Source of the DNA: Phanerodontia chrysosporium
Lineage: Eukaryota > Basidiomycota > Agaricomycetes > Polyporales > Phanerochaetaceae
Assembly: GCA_001910725.1 (NCBI GenBank)
Contig: MJGA01000022.1
Span: 310,001 to 374,000, forward strand
Direction of reading: 5' to 3'
DNA length: 64,000 nt
The notes beneath the pieces were generated by a model that was not told where the DNA came from, ran no database searches, and worked only from the letters and a program-made list of their open reading frames with translations. The position numbers and the translations under genes are program-made. Shown here piece by piece: positions 1 to 12,256 of this stretch. Within the stretch, counting starts at the first letter, position 1; each line of letters opens with the position of its first letter.

Positions 1-711
1 AGGCGCGACGCGGTTCGAGCGAAAACCGGGGCAAGGCGCGCCAGAATTCCGTCGGAAATGGCAACGGAGAAGGCAAGCCTCGTGCTCGGTCTGCGAGGAG
101 AGGGTCGAACGAGCATGCGAAGCCGAGACGCGGCTCCGGGGAGCGGGCGAACCTGAGTGGCGGCGCGAGGCGCACAAGCGTTGCCGCCTCTGCGAACAAG
201 GACGATCTGCTCCGCGAGGCAGCGCTGCGAGACGCCGAGCGTATCAAGTAAGTTCTTTCCGATATGCACGCTGGTCACGGTCTGACTCTGCGGTAGAGCG
301 ACTCGTGGTGTCAATGGAATCGAAGCGTCTGAGCGTGCACACGTCGAGCTGAAGGACCTCGAGGCGGACGTGCAGAAGAGCGAGTCGATCACCCTGCCCG
401 GGCCTGCCCAGTCGAACGTCGACCATGATGCGAAGGAGGGGGTCTCGCGCCGTGAAGCGGCCGCCGAGCGCGACACCGCGACGGGGATGGAGGGCCAGGA
501 CGTGAACGTGAACAACCTGAAGGAGGAGAGCGCAGGCAAGGACGACGTCAACATGGAGGGTCTCGACCCTTTCGTAGAGAAGCAGGCCGGCATAACGGAG
601 ACGGAGGTCGCCCCTGGCGAGCTTGAGCACGAAGAGCCGGCGGTGACGCCAGCGATGTCGCGAGCAGACACAACAGACTCGGTGCAGATCATCGGGGACG
701 TGCTTGCGTGA
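1..711 (+). CDS. 3' end of an unknown gene (partial)
   Basis: Only the last two exons are in the window. The first visible exon (1 to about 249, open in the frame starting at base 2 or 3) encodes a very basic, Arg/Ser/Gly-rich disordered stretch. A GT-AG intron (gtaagt donor near 250, acceptor near 295) joins it to an acidic final exon, rich in Glu and Asp, which stops with TGA at 709-711. The switch from a basic to an acidic tail is typical of a disordered nuclear or scaffold protein, but I see no domain. Function unknown. The start lies upstream of the window. Confidence is moderate because the frame is open across the intron and the splice signals are good. Confidence 0.55.
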
Positions 712-1138
712 AACTACGATACCTGCGGGATTTTGGACAATTGTAATACGCTTAGCAACTCAACAGACTGGCCATCGGTAATGTAGTATTTTGTGTACAT
801 TAAAGGCACTGCAAATGCAACATGTGTTGGAAAAAGCCATCTCGTGTCCGTCGGCCGCAGTGCCTGAGAGCGCATCAGAGGGCGCATCACCGAGGTGCTT
901 CGAACGCTTTCGACACCGCTTCGCGTAGCTTCAACTCGAACCACATCCTCCGGGTTCTGCAGAGTACAAAAGCCGACATGTCCGCCCTCCTACGTGCCCA
1001 CATCCAAAGGCCACTCACAATCGTTGACCCCGCGAGCCGGGCAAAGCGCCATCAAACCCTAGTCTAGGTCCAGGATCGACCAATTTCCCCGCTGACCGAG
1101 ACACCGGACGCGCCATTCCCTTCTTACTCTGCACGACG
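712..1138. other. Intergenic spacer
   Basis: About 430 bases between the stop of the partial gene and the first F-box gene. It must hold the terminator of one and the promoter of the other. I see no clear TATA box or repeat. Confidence 0.5.
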
Positions 1139-3760
1139 ATGCCACCACGAAAGTAAGCTGTGTAACGCGTTGTGGTCTCCGCCATACAGGTTACTAATGC
1201 GTGTCGTCAGAAAAACACAACCAGACAAGCCTGCGGGCACCGCGAAGCGTGGCAGAAAAAATGCCGGACGGCTCGCACGGATGCTAGAGATGCCTCTCGA
1301 CATCTGGTTCGAGGCAAGCAGCCTGTCGTGCACTGTATACGACAATCGCTGACGTGCGTGCAGATCGTGTCGCATCTCACGCCGAAGGACCTCCTCACCC
1401 TGTGCCGAACGACGCGTCAGTTCCGCGAGATGCTAGTCGCGCGCAAGTACCGGCATCTCTGGGCCGCGGCGCGGCGCAACGTGCCTGGCCTTCCTGACCC
1501 GCCGAAGGGCATTAGCGAGCTGCGCTACGCCGAGACGCTGTTCTCGACATTCTGCATGGTGCGTGTCTGTGCTCCTCCGGGCGACGTGGAACTGACGCGT
1601 TACTCGAAAGGGCTGCAGCAAGCGCGCACAGAAATATGATATCTATCTCATGATGCGATATTGCGCGTCGTGCCGGAGAGACAAGTGCGGGAGACATTGC
1701 CCCAGGGCTGTTCGTACTGCTGACGACCGTTCTGCAGCGTGATGTTCGGGTTCATGCTCCAACAATTGCACGGCCTCGACTGGGATGACCCCATCTTCGA
1801 CTATATTCCTGCTTCCGGCCGTGGTATGACGCGAGTTCTATCTGTTTCCTGGTTACCTGCTGATTCAGGGTGACTAGGATGGGAGAGCCATGAGCTCGGC
1901 CGCTTGATGCAGGAGGAAGAAAAGTTCCTGGGAGGCCCCGTGGGCAACATAAACAAAGAATACTTAGTGGCAGATTTTGAGGCGGTCGTGGCTCGTCTTG
2001 AGGAACTTGAAGAGGCCGAAGATGAGTCAGCTTTGGACGCGTTCATCCACGAACGCAAGCAGTACGTTCAAGCAATGCGTGAAGTAGGTGCCGCGTCTGT
2101 CACGAGACTTGTGCTCAGCTCATCTCTGCTACTAGTTTTCAAGTGCGCTAGAGAAGTGGGAACGCAGCAAGATAGCTGCCAAAGCGGACCTAGAGAGGGC
2201 AAGGGAAGCGAGGTACGACAATCGTTATGCACTCATTTCCTCTAATCATACTCACGCGTCGATTTAGCATCAAGCAGAAGCTCATTGAGCTCGGCTACAA
2301 AGAGTCAGATTTTCCTTACTGCGATTTCTACGGCAACGAGGTGTGGTGTGCGTGGCTGGACATAGTCAATCAGCCAAAAGAGTTGACGCCACGTAGTAAG
2401 TGCAGCTGTATTTGCTTTTTCTCACTCAAGACTTGACGGTGCTCAGTATGGAAGAACATCCGACCTAAACTTGAAGAGCTACTCGTGGATGAGAAATTCA
2501 GGCGCGAAGGACGGAAGCGCCTGCAACGACGGGAAGCACGCGAAGAAGAGCTGCGCCACGCGTATTCGAAGCTCCTGCGTACCGCGCCCGTAGAGGATGG
2601 GCCGTTCCCCGCGGTGTCGAAGGTGATAGCTCTTCCAGAGGTACAGGCCCTGATCAAGGAAGACGATACCCGCATTCCGATGACGGAAGAGCGGCTCAGC
2701 AGCGTCATGCCCAAGCTACTGGAGCTGGCGCGTCGCAACAAAGCAGAGCTCGTCAAGGCCGCCTGGGCGCATTTTGTCGGGCTCTCCGTTTCGGGAGACA
2801 AGGCCCGTGAGGCGGCCGTCGACGTGCAGAACCTGACAGGCGTTCCGCAGGACATCGCGTATGGGTCCGAGATGATTCTACAGCTCGCGACGGCGCTGTT
2901 CCGTTGCTACTTCTGTGTCGACCGCCACGGCAAGCCTGCGCCCGGCTGCGGGGACGCAGTGTACAACATCACTGAACTCGCGCAGCACATACACACGGAA
3001 CATGCGAGGGCCGAGCAGACGCCTGTAAAGGTGCGCGTGGATAGCGCTGTCGCACAGAAGGTCCTGAGCAAGCTCGGCCTGCCGGAGGACGTCCGCTATT
3101 CCGAGGTGTCGGGGAGGATTGTCTGCACTTGTGCGACGTTCAGCTACCCGACTACCTTTGCGCAGCTGGTATGTGATGTATGTACAATTGACGTTGCTGA
3201 TTTACTGACGATGTCGTACAGGTCTCGCATATTATGTGGGAGACCTCGTTCTACCACGCGGTCAGTTTCTGCCGTGGGTGAGTCGCCCCGCTACCATCGT
3301 CATCAAGCTGCCTCCTGACAGCCTGTGTTGGTATAGAGCCTCAGCCGGCCCCAAAGACGAAGCCCTTATCCATGACCACGACCTTGACAAAGACGCATCC
3401 TTCCTCCGGCTGCTGCAGGGCATCGATACCTTCGAGCAGACGCCGCTCTCCACTGCTGAGGCCGAGCTCGCGGCGACATGGTCAGCCACCTTCGGCGACA
3501 AGAAGATCGTATGCACCGTATGCAAGCTGTGCACGACAATCCCAGACAACGCCGACTTCTGGTGGCAGGGCGGGAACCGTCCGTACGTGCCCGCGCCACC
3601 GCCGATGGCGCCTGACGCGCTCGTGCGGCACGTGCAGACGAAGTGAGTCTATTGTCTATCGTGTGCTGGTGTTGCAGAGATTTAAGTGGGTTAAAGGCAT
3701 GCGCGCGATGCTGTGGTGGACGACGCGAAGGAGGCGCCTCCGAGCTCTTGGATGTATTGA
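1139..3760 (+). CDS. F-box protein with C-terminal zinc-finger-like motifs (copy 1)
   Basis: Probable substrate-recognition subunit of an SCF ubiquitin ligase. The ATG at 1139 starts a basic Lys/Arg-rich leader, joined by a 58-base intron (1153-1210) to the F-box, whose core begins LEMPLDIWFEIVSHLTPKDL. The F-box itself is interrupted after WFE by a 50-base intron (1314-1363) that begins with GC instead of GT and keeps the frame exactly. Downstream are a Cys-rich segment (YCASC), an acidic helical region, a long helical body, and three cysteine pairs near the end (CYFC, CTC, CTVC). The last exon (about 3699-3760) supplies the final His of a C2H2-like finger (HVQTKH) and ends at TGA 3758-3760. 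At least eight introns. Reads through cleanly. A related gene lies tail to tail at 3937-6365. The target protein is unknown. Confidence 0.7.
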
Positions 3761-3936
3761 TCGGGCGAGGCTGGCAGAGGATGGGTCACTTCAGCTTCAT
3801 GCTCCACTTGGTATAGAATAGCGGTATACGGAGACAAACTAGTGATTCTGGCTGCATACGAAAAGCATTAATCAATATATTGAGCTACTTCAGCTACTCG
3901 TACAGCGATAGCAGACCTGCAAATGAATTTGTCCGT

Positions 3937-6365
3937 TCACTCAAGTAAAAGGGCATCCTCCACTCCAGCATCCCTTCCGTGCCTGTCATTTCATATGTAA
4001 CTGGTAGTCTGTGTCGAGGGACGTGCAGACTCACTTTGACCTGACATGCCATGGCAGGGCATACCCCTTCATCGTACGGCAAACCTCGCGTTTAGCACGC
4101 CAGATTGTGTATCCATTGGGCTGCACCACTTCAGCACACAGCCTACACTGGAACTCAACGTCTGCCAGTGCCATGAGCAGGGGATTTACAGGCTGTATCG
4201 TCGGCGCCATATACCGTCCTTCGAAGCCGGAGGCAGCAGCCTCACAAAGCCGGTATAAGGCGAGAAAGAATGATCGTTCCGTACTCCTTGAAGTTTCTCC
4301 GGGTCGCTGCGCAAGCAGTCAGCTCTATTGCATCGATAGACGAGGCCAACGGATTGAACCTACTTCATGCAGCATTTGAGGTACGCCTCGAACCATGCAT
4401 TTTCCTGCCAGATGTGCGCCACCTACGCTACAAGTCAGCGCGGCGACTTTCCAGCTCAAGTGGAAACTTACCAACTCCGAAAATGGAGCAGGCTGCACAA
4501 AGGATGGATCGCCACAGGTACAAACGATTCCGGGCGGGACAGATGCGTACGGGATATCCAGCCGAAGCCCAACTGCGCGGAGAACCTTAGCAGCCCAGTC
4601 GGCGTCCGGGACAACCTCTGACCATGCATAATCGCGCAGGGAGAGGGCGAGGGGCGTGCTCGCCGTGTAGTGCAGCATCCGCGCAGGCTGTGTCGGAAAC
4701 TGGAGCATCCAAGTCGCACGGTGCTTCAAGGACTCCCATGACAACATGAACTTGGACTCAATCTCCCGAGAGCGAGATGATCCATACACAGCATCCATGT
4801 AGCCCCCTAGAATTCGCCCGAGTGATGACATAGCGTGCTGCCGAAGAACAGGGAACACATGTTCCTGAAAGCGCGCCGCTGTCATCGGGATCGTGCCGTC
4901 GCCTCCTGGAGCACGGGCACAATCTGGGGGTGGTTTTGAACTGATTCGCGTCGCGGGAGATGCATCTTCATGTCCAAGGGATATACACTCGGGAGGAAAA
5001 CGTCGTAAAGAGCCAAGAGCTCTTCGCTGCGTTGACGCAGACGACAGGTCCGCTGATATTTATGAATGACAGCTTCGAGCTTCGGGAGCAATCTGGTCCA
5101 GACTGAGGTGGGATTAGCATATTCAGGCTGAGTAGGCAGACAAGCATCTTACCTCGGTCAGTCAGCTGCCTTGGTTGAGACACTAGCAAGCTCCATTCAT
5201 GATTGTATGAAGAGGGAAAGTCAGTCTCCTGATATCCCAGGTCTTGCAACCGGGTCGTGACCCTGAGGTACAACTTGAGCGATTTGCCAATGGAAAGTGC
5301 TGGATATGGGCTTACGCATTACTAAAATCCTCTTTCAGGGCGTCGGCTTCCTTCTTACGGCGAGCGTCGAATCTCAAACGCCATTCCAGGGTTTGGGTAC
5401 CATGCTATCTGTGGGAGTCAGTGACACGGAGAGCGGTGAGCAGAACAAGCCGACCTCCAGTTTAGTCGCCACAAGCTGTCGGCGCGCTGCTATGAATGTC
5501 TCGAGCACTTCTCCGCCCATCTCCCGGGCCTGCAGATACCGCTCGTACACCGCCCGGAACTCGGGTACGTAATACTGTGCATCTCTGCCTGTAGCTGGCT
5601 CGTCTAGAGGCTCGTCTGACCGGGACCCTTTCATTTGCCTATCAACGAAGTGTCATGAAAGCTTGGAACGAGACACTCACACCACGGGTTCCACGGGGTC
5701 ACCGTATGCCAGAAGGCATCGTCCTTACGGACCTCTGCATATGCTTTGCGCCGCAGGAGGTTTGTCGCAGTCCAGACGCTGACTGTGGTTCAGTTGAACA
5801 CTCAGGACGGAAGAAAGATGTAAGCACTTCTCTTGTAGGCATGCCTTGCAGAAACGGCGCATGCTCACGTAGTCTAGCTCATCCGAACGCCCGACGCCAC
5901 ATGCCTATGACTGTGATTAGCACCGCCTTTCAATTTGTATCCAATAAATGATTGACCATGCATGTCCTGATGAACAGGGCTGCAGCATACTTCGGCTCGG
6001 AAAGCGACGGATGTGGGGCAGGCAGGTCGTCGGGGACATTCTGGCGTGCTCTCACCCAAGCCACTCTGCTCTCTGGCCGAAGAAGCGCCGCGAAACTCTT
6101 GCAACTGTACGCTAGGTGAAGTAGGTCCAGAGGGCAGAGATAAGAGAATATCTGCGCACAACGGGTCTTACATATCTAACCGCAATAGAGGTAAGAGAGA
6201 TGTCAATACCTCAAAATTTATTTCGTTAGGGAGCTCCTTGAAGAGTTCAAGTCTTGGCCGGACATGCTTCTCCTTCTTCGGAACGTTCTTCGTAGGGTTA
6301 TAGATCCGGGACTTGAAGCTTGTCGTCGGAGGGTAGTCAGGGACGTCAGCAAGCTCCAAGCCCAT
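3937..6365 (-). CDS. F-box protein with C-terminal zinc-finger-like motifs (copy 2)
   Basis: Paralogue of the F-box gene at 1139-3760, on the opposite strand and convergent with it. The ATG at 6363-6365 opens a short basic leader, then an F-box beginning FKELPNEINFE, split by an intron at the same site as copy 1 and continued by IFSYLCPLDLLHLAYSC. Other shared blocks are the helical segment after the intron near 5640, the GYQETDFP-type block near 5230, and the IVCTC cysteine pair near 4460. The last exon can be spliced to give SKHGRDAGVEDA and a TGA at 3937-3939, matching the SKH/TKH-ARDA tail of copy 1. That match sets the end of both genes. Probable SCF adaptor with unknown target. Internal exon borders between 5640 and 5900 are uncertain. 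Confidence 0.6.
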
Positions 6366-7083
6366 TCTATTGACGTCAATACATATCAGCGAACGTTGAT
6401 ATTGTGGCGGAGATCACTCACTGATTCCCCTTTCCCTCGTCTTCCATACTTTCTAATGATGTGTAAGGCGGCCACAGGTATGTCCAGTTCGTAGGGACGA
6501 TATGTTAGGGAATTTGTGCTATAAAAGGCTGTTCGAAAGACTGTGAGGACGCAGATAGAGGATCGTGAACAGGTTGCTGAAATCCAGCGATTTTATACGA
6601 AGGAGGCGACTGCGTCGCGCGCGACCTGGGAATATTGGTATCGCGAGAACCTATTGTTCATCTCAGCTGGGTTGCCTACCAGATTAAAAGAGTAGACCGC
6701 TTTGCAAAGAATATCTGGTGCGCATTGTACAACCCAGGATACCGTAGGTCCAAGCTCATGACTTACAATGTAGCCGTAGTCGGGTAGCATCGGGTTGGTC
6801 GGTGTAAGCCCCGAAGTAGACAAAAATCGGACATTTTCGTGCTCTATAACCCCTTGTTGACAACAAGGGACGGCTTAATGCTTTACTTGGGACGTGTTAC
6901 AATCTGCAAGATGGTGGATGAGTAGCAACCTAGAGTGGCGTGTCGTCAGGCGCTTGATGGCCCCTTCTTGGCGTCAGGTCCAGACAAGGGGTGCATTGAG
7001 TACATAGCATCCCATTCTCATTACACGAGGGAAATCTACAGATAAGGTATAGTTTGTCAGGGTATCGTAATGCTATTGGTTGT
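6366..7083. other. Intergenic spacer
   Basis: About 720 bases between the 5' end of F-box copy 2 and the 3' end of reductase copy 1, both on the minus strand. It is AT-richer than the genes. Only short frames without family resemblance are present. I see no RNA gene or repeat. Confidence 0.5.
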
Positions 7084-10000
7084 CTACTGCAAATGCCCAA
7101 TACGTTTCCAGTATCCCACCCAGCTCATCGCGTCGGTGTCCCTCAGCTGGGGCAGCGTGCGGAGGGACGGCGCAGCCTTCTGGGCCTCGGTGACGTCTAG
7201 CTGAGGAAGGCCCATTGCCTCTGCAGAGCGCCCGGCCGTCCGCTGCGCCTCCTTGAAGAACTCGAACAATTTGAGTGCCGGGTTGCGCCGCATCATCTCG
7301 ACCTCCTCGTCCGCACTGAGCCCGCGGCCGCTCCTCTCGAGGCGAGCCATCCACTCGTCATACGATACTTGCTCGAGCTGGAACTCCGCGGCAATCGGTG
7401 AAGCAACGGCGCGCCAGTCGACCGGGCGCGGGTGGGCGAGGTGCAGTGTCGGCGCGGGCGCGGTCATCATCTCGATGACGGCGGTCGCGGAGGCATCGAG
7501 AGGTATCCAGGAGATCGTCTAGGCAACGGCATTAGCCCAAAAGTAGGAGAAAAGGCATAGAAACGTACCTTGTCCAGAATGGGGAAACAACCGAGGAACA
7601 CGCTCGACTTGACCAACGAAGGGAACCATTCCTGCGCATTCCAGGCACCAGATACCGAGCCTGTCATCTGGCCGACGCGCACGGAGGTCGCTGGCAGGCC
7701 ACGCTCGCGCGTCGCGATGCACAGGATCGTCTCCGACACCCACTTCGACTCGCTGTAACCCGTACCCGCGGCTACGTGCGCGTCGATGGCCTGCTCGAGC
7801 ATCGGCCTCGAGACATCGATGTTGCGGAACACGCCGATAGAGCTAATAAATACGATGTGTGGCGGCACCGGGAAGGGGGACGCAAGCGCAAGGTCGATGA
7901 GGTTGCGTACGCCACGCACACTCGGCTCAAAGGAACGCAGAGACATGTTGAAGTTGACAGGCCATGCTGCATATTACTCTGTTAATCCGCTTGCATCTTA
8001 TAGATATGAGGCGCACATACCATTGTGGATGATGCGCGTCACTGACGTGCGGATCTCCTCGTACAGCTCATCGGACAGCCCGATCTTCTCGTCCTCGACA
8101 GTGGTCTCGACAAGCACGAGCTTCTCAGAAGCGAGCAGGCCAACATCGTAACCGCGCTCCTCGAGACTCGCCTTCTGGCGCTCCGCGAGGGGTGTGCTGC
8201 TCTTGCGATTGAGAGCGTACACCCGTCTGACAGCCGCGTTCTGCACGAGCTGTGACAACAGGCTCGCTCCCAGGCCGCCGGTCGTGCCCGTTACAAGCAC
8301 GACCTCGCCCTCAGGCGCCGGCGCAGACGGGACGTGGACCGGCAGGTTCTGTGTGTACTTCTCGACGATACTGAGCATGAACTTGACCGCACGCTCCTGC
8401 TCTGAGCCCTGCTCGCCACCCGCGCCCGCGAGGCCTACCACAAACTGCGCGAGGGCGTCGATGGATGGATTCTGGTACACAAAGTTACCCGGGACGGCGC
8501 GTGTGTCGACGGTTGTGGTATCGCGCAGGGCGTGCAGCAGTGCGTTCCGGATCCACGTTGCCTCGAGACTATCGCAGCCATGCTGGAAGAGGTCGTCGTC
8601 ATCGCCGGGCGTGTGTCCGAGAACGCGCGACACGACTGCGCGCACGAACGCCTTCGCGGAGTCGTACGCCCAAGAGGGTGGCGGCGCGAGATCTGCCTGA
8701 GAGGTCTCTTCTGCTGCTGCATAAAGCGCCTCAATTTCCTCTGCGTACTCGTTGATGATTGCTGCGCGGCGAGCGGTGTTCTTCGCGGTGTACGTGAAGG
8801 GCTTGGAAGGAGACGCCACCATGATCATCTTCGGCAGCTAGTCAGCATACGTAGTAGATCAGTTGTCTGTGAAGCATACCTCCTTGAACAACCGTGAGTG
8901 CTGAGGCGCAAACTCGTTCATCTTCTCTACACTTGGCCTAGACATCGGGTCAACATCCTACCCATATGCCCTCGGGGACGGTACGCACCAGATCAGATTG
9001 CGGAACTCGCTCAGCTTCTGCTGGTCTGCAGGGTCAAACGCAAACTCGGGCTTTGGCTCGACGAGGACGCCCGCGTTGAACTTTCCCCTGCCGAACATGA
9101 CAGCACACTTGACATGCGGGTCCTGATTCAGGATCGCCTCTGCACCCTCCATCAGCACTGAGAGAAGTGTAACATAAAACAAGCGAACACACCAAGAGGG
9201 CCAGGGTTCGTTTTCTCGCCGGTGCTGTGCATATAATCTGGTCGTCAGCACGGCCGTACACCTTAAAGAATCCAGGCTTGGTCGGGTGTGGCGCGAGCAC
9301 GTCGTTTGTATCATACCCCGGCACGCCGTCGACAACAGTGTTGATGACCGAGGGCACTTGATAGGGGCTCGGCTGGTCCAAGATCAGCACTAGCAAGCTT
9401 GCAGGATGTGGGAAGGACGAACCAGAAGAATGAGCTGCACATTGCCGTCGTGCGGCATCAAATGCGCTTTCAGCTCTTTCGGCATGTTGAAATATTCCCA
9501 GTCCTTGTCGATCATTTCTGCGGTCGTCTGTCAGCTCATTGCTCAGGTATGCAGCAGGGGGAAGAAACGAACTTGGCAGGATCATGTTCATGACACCGTA
9601 CTCAGACGTGCCGTACATGGTGAATATCGGGATGCCTGCTGCGGTGAGCTGGTCGCCGACCTCCTTGGCAAGCGGGCCTCCTCCGTACAACTATGTAACT
9701 GTGAGTCGGCGGTGCAGCTTTCCGGCAGCATATACACTTACGATACCCTTCGTTTTCTTGAGCACGTCTACCGATGCGGAGAGCTTGGCCCATTCCTAAC
9801 AGACTATTGAGTTCTCCATGGCTTGGGCATGAGACTGAGCAACCTACCTCGACGAAGCTCGGAACACAGAAGACCAGGTCGCTCTTTGTCGTTGCGACAG
9901 CACTCAACATGATGTCGGGCGCGGGTACGCGTGCAGGGGACTGAGGCTTGAATGCAGTCACGATGCTTCCTACGCAGGGCTTGAGGGTGACGCACGTTAG

Positions 10001-10950
10001 AAACGGAGACTTCTAGGGCACGTGCATATACTCACCATGAAGCACGTCTTCAAAATACCCATGGCGTGGAAGATCGCGAGCGTGTGACACGCGAAACGCA
10101 CGCCCGTGAGATCCTGCTCTCCATAGTCTATGCAGAACGTTAGAACATCCGCTCCGAGAAATAGAGAATATACGTACATGGCAGACGGCCGCACATGAGC
10201 TGGCGATAGTGCGTCCAGGTGATGGGCTTGGGGAACGCCGTCGATCCTGATGAGTGCATCATCACTGTCGGGTCGTCGAGGCTTGCATTGAGAGCAGGCA
10301 GCATCTCCACAGGCGCATCGGTGAAGATGTCCTCGAAGACAGGCATCCGCCCCAGGTGCGGCAGCGGCATGCCCTGCTCGCGCGTGTCTCAAACGCAGCG
10401 CGAGCAAGCTCCTGCAGCGCAGGCTCAGGTCCGACGAGTGCATACTCCGCCGCGGTCTTGGTGAGCAGGTGCGCGACCGCCGCCGGCGAGTTGCGCGGCG
10501 AGATCGGGAACGCGACGAAGCCTGCGCGCTGCACGCCGATCAGCATCGTGGCGTACGTGATCGTGTCTGCGGGCGGTGTCAGGCGGGGTTTCGCATCAGC
10601 AAGAGAAGACGCGGGGACGCACCTGACGACGCGAGGATGGCGACGATGGGCTTCCGCCCGGTCGCCGCGGGGTGCGCCTCGGCAAGGTCCCGCACGATGC
10701 GCCCGCCGCGGTGCATTGCGCGCGTCGCCTCCGGCCACTTGATGCTCGTGATCTTGCCGTCGTCGTCCGAGTACTCGAAGAGCGTGTGCTCAGGCGAGTG
10801 CTCTGCGTGCCAGTCCCACATCTCGGCGATGGTGAGCGAGCCATCGAGCGGCGGCGGCGTGAAGGTCGTGGTTGCCAACGCTTGTGTTTTGGGTGGAGAG
10901 ACAATAGGGAGGAACTTGAGGGTGTTGGGGTCGATGTTCTTGGGATCCAT
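7084..10950 (-). CDS. NRPS-like adenylate-forming reductase, A-T-R (copy 1)
   Basis: Family role: the adenylation domain activates a carboxylic acid as AMP-ester, loads it on a phosphopantetheine arm, and the NAD(P)H reductase domain releases an aldehyde. Order seen: A domain (about residues 1-560) with the AMP-binding loop SSGSTAFPKPITW, MYGTSEYG and GRADDQI; T domain with the attachment serine in GCDSLEATW; R domain with VTGTTGGLGASLL (Rossmann glycine loop) and the catalytic YSESK. The start ATG (10948-10950) matches that of copy 2 (MDPK). About ten introns. Two breaks are apparent against copy 2. One base seems missing at about 10381-10388, after AAFET. Near 9229-9236, ATTATATGC leaves the frame just before the STGEKTNPGP block. 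It is either a decayed gene or a consensus error. The substrate cannot be predicted. Confidence 0.85.
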
Positions 10951-12256
10951 TATTCTAGAGAACTGTACGTGTACTGAGTGTGGGAGAAGAAGAATGCAGT
11001 AGCTGTGAGGATGGGTGGTTGCCTGAAGCCTCGATCATGTCGACGGTCTCAGGATATATACTTTGCAGCGGTCTGCTCTCCGGCCGAGAGAACGCACGGA
11101 GCGAGGAGAACGTTAGATCGCGCACTGGTCGAGCGGGCCATGTGCAACGTACGCTGCCATAGCTAATCCGTGCAGAAGGCGGCGGCGGGGCGTCTCGCTC
11201 ATTGGACAGCAAGGGGTGATACGTCACGCTTCGCGAAGACCCTCTCGGACCCACGGGGGTTCTGGGGGCGAGAGCAGAGATGGGCCGAACGGCCATGGCG
11301 CGATTAGATCGCTCTCAGCGACTTATCGCAACCGCCAATCATGAAGCCGTAGTCAATGCGAGACCGTCTTCCCTTCTGCCGACGTGCGATGCTGACCGCT
11401 CGTGCCGTGTGCCATCAACAGCTTGCAAGCGGAGGACCTCCGCGCGTGGGCGGTCGATAGTTTCGACCAGCTTCTGTAAGACAAGTGTCAAGGTGGCACC
11501 CGGCATCGTCTGCTTTGTCAACGCGCATTTTGGGATCCTAGAATTAGCCATGCCGAAAGATCAGTAGGCTCAAACCTTTACCACTTGCGAGAACCGTTGC
11601 GAACCGTCCTCGCTGTGCTTCGGCCAGGGGCGACGCGGGGAAAACCACGGGAACGCAGCATCGTGGGAGAAGCAATGAGGCAGCTTCGTCACCCACGGAA
11701 CAAGCAAGCGGGCCTTGCGTTCCTCCTGCGCGTCGAGAGCGGTGAGAGTTGTGGGACAGAAATGGGCGGCGCTCTGGTAGAACCTCTCTGCCGGCGGTCG
11801 ATATCAAACGCCGAATCAAATCGCAGCCCCGCCACAAAGTTGTTCGACCTGCGACGTCACCGTGTCCTTCATATCGGAGCCGCTGCTATGGCAGAGGATA
11901 TCAATGAGAAATGGATGGCAAGACGAGCCCGACCATACTCGCTCACTGCGTTGTTGCGGCTCATTTTTGGCTTTGCCAAAGCTCCAGGAATTTTTATGGT
12001 TTGTCGTGTCTATCAAGGCGGTTGAGGTTGCAAAAGTCACAGTAAGCACAACAGGGTTGGCAAGAAAAGCAAGTTCGTGTAAATTATACAGCCCCAACGA
12101 CTGCAGGCTCGGACAGTGGAGAACAGAAAGCGTGTGCGGGGTATACAATCTAGGGTGTGTGCCATGTGGTGCCTTGTCGGGTCGTGAAGAAGTCTATATA
12201 TGCAGGAAGAGGAAGAGAGAAGAAAAGTCCGTTGGGAGTGCGGACACGGTTCCGTA
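10951..12256. other. Intergenic spacer with reductase copy 1 promoter
   Basis: About 1.3 kb between the 5' end of reductase copy 1 and the 3' end of the SulP gene, both on the minus strand. It holds the copy 1 promoter (TATA-like site noted separately). The frames within it lack family resemblance and I accept none as a gene. Confidence 0.5.
11054..11060 (-). promoter_or_regulatory. TATA-like box of reductase copy 1
   Basis: On the minus strand the sequence reads TATATATCC about 104 bases upstream of the ATG at 10950. Copy 2 has its TATAAA box at a nearly identical distance (about 110 bases), which supports both sites. Confidence 0.5.
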
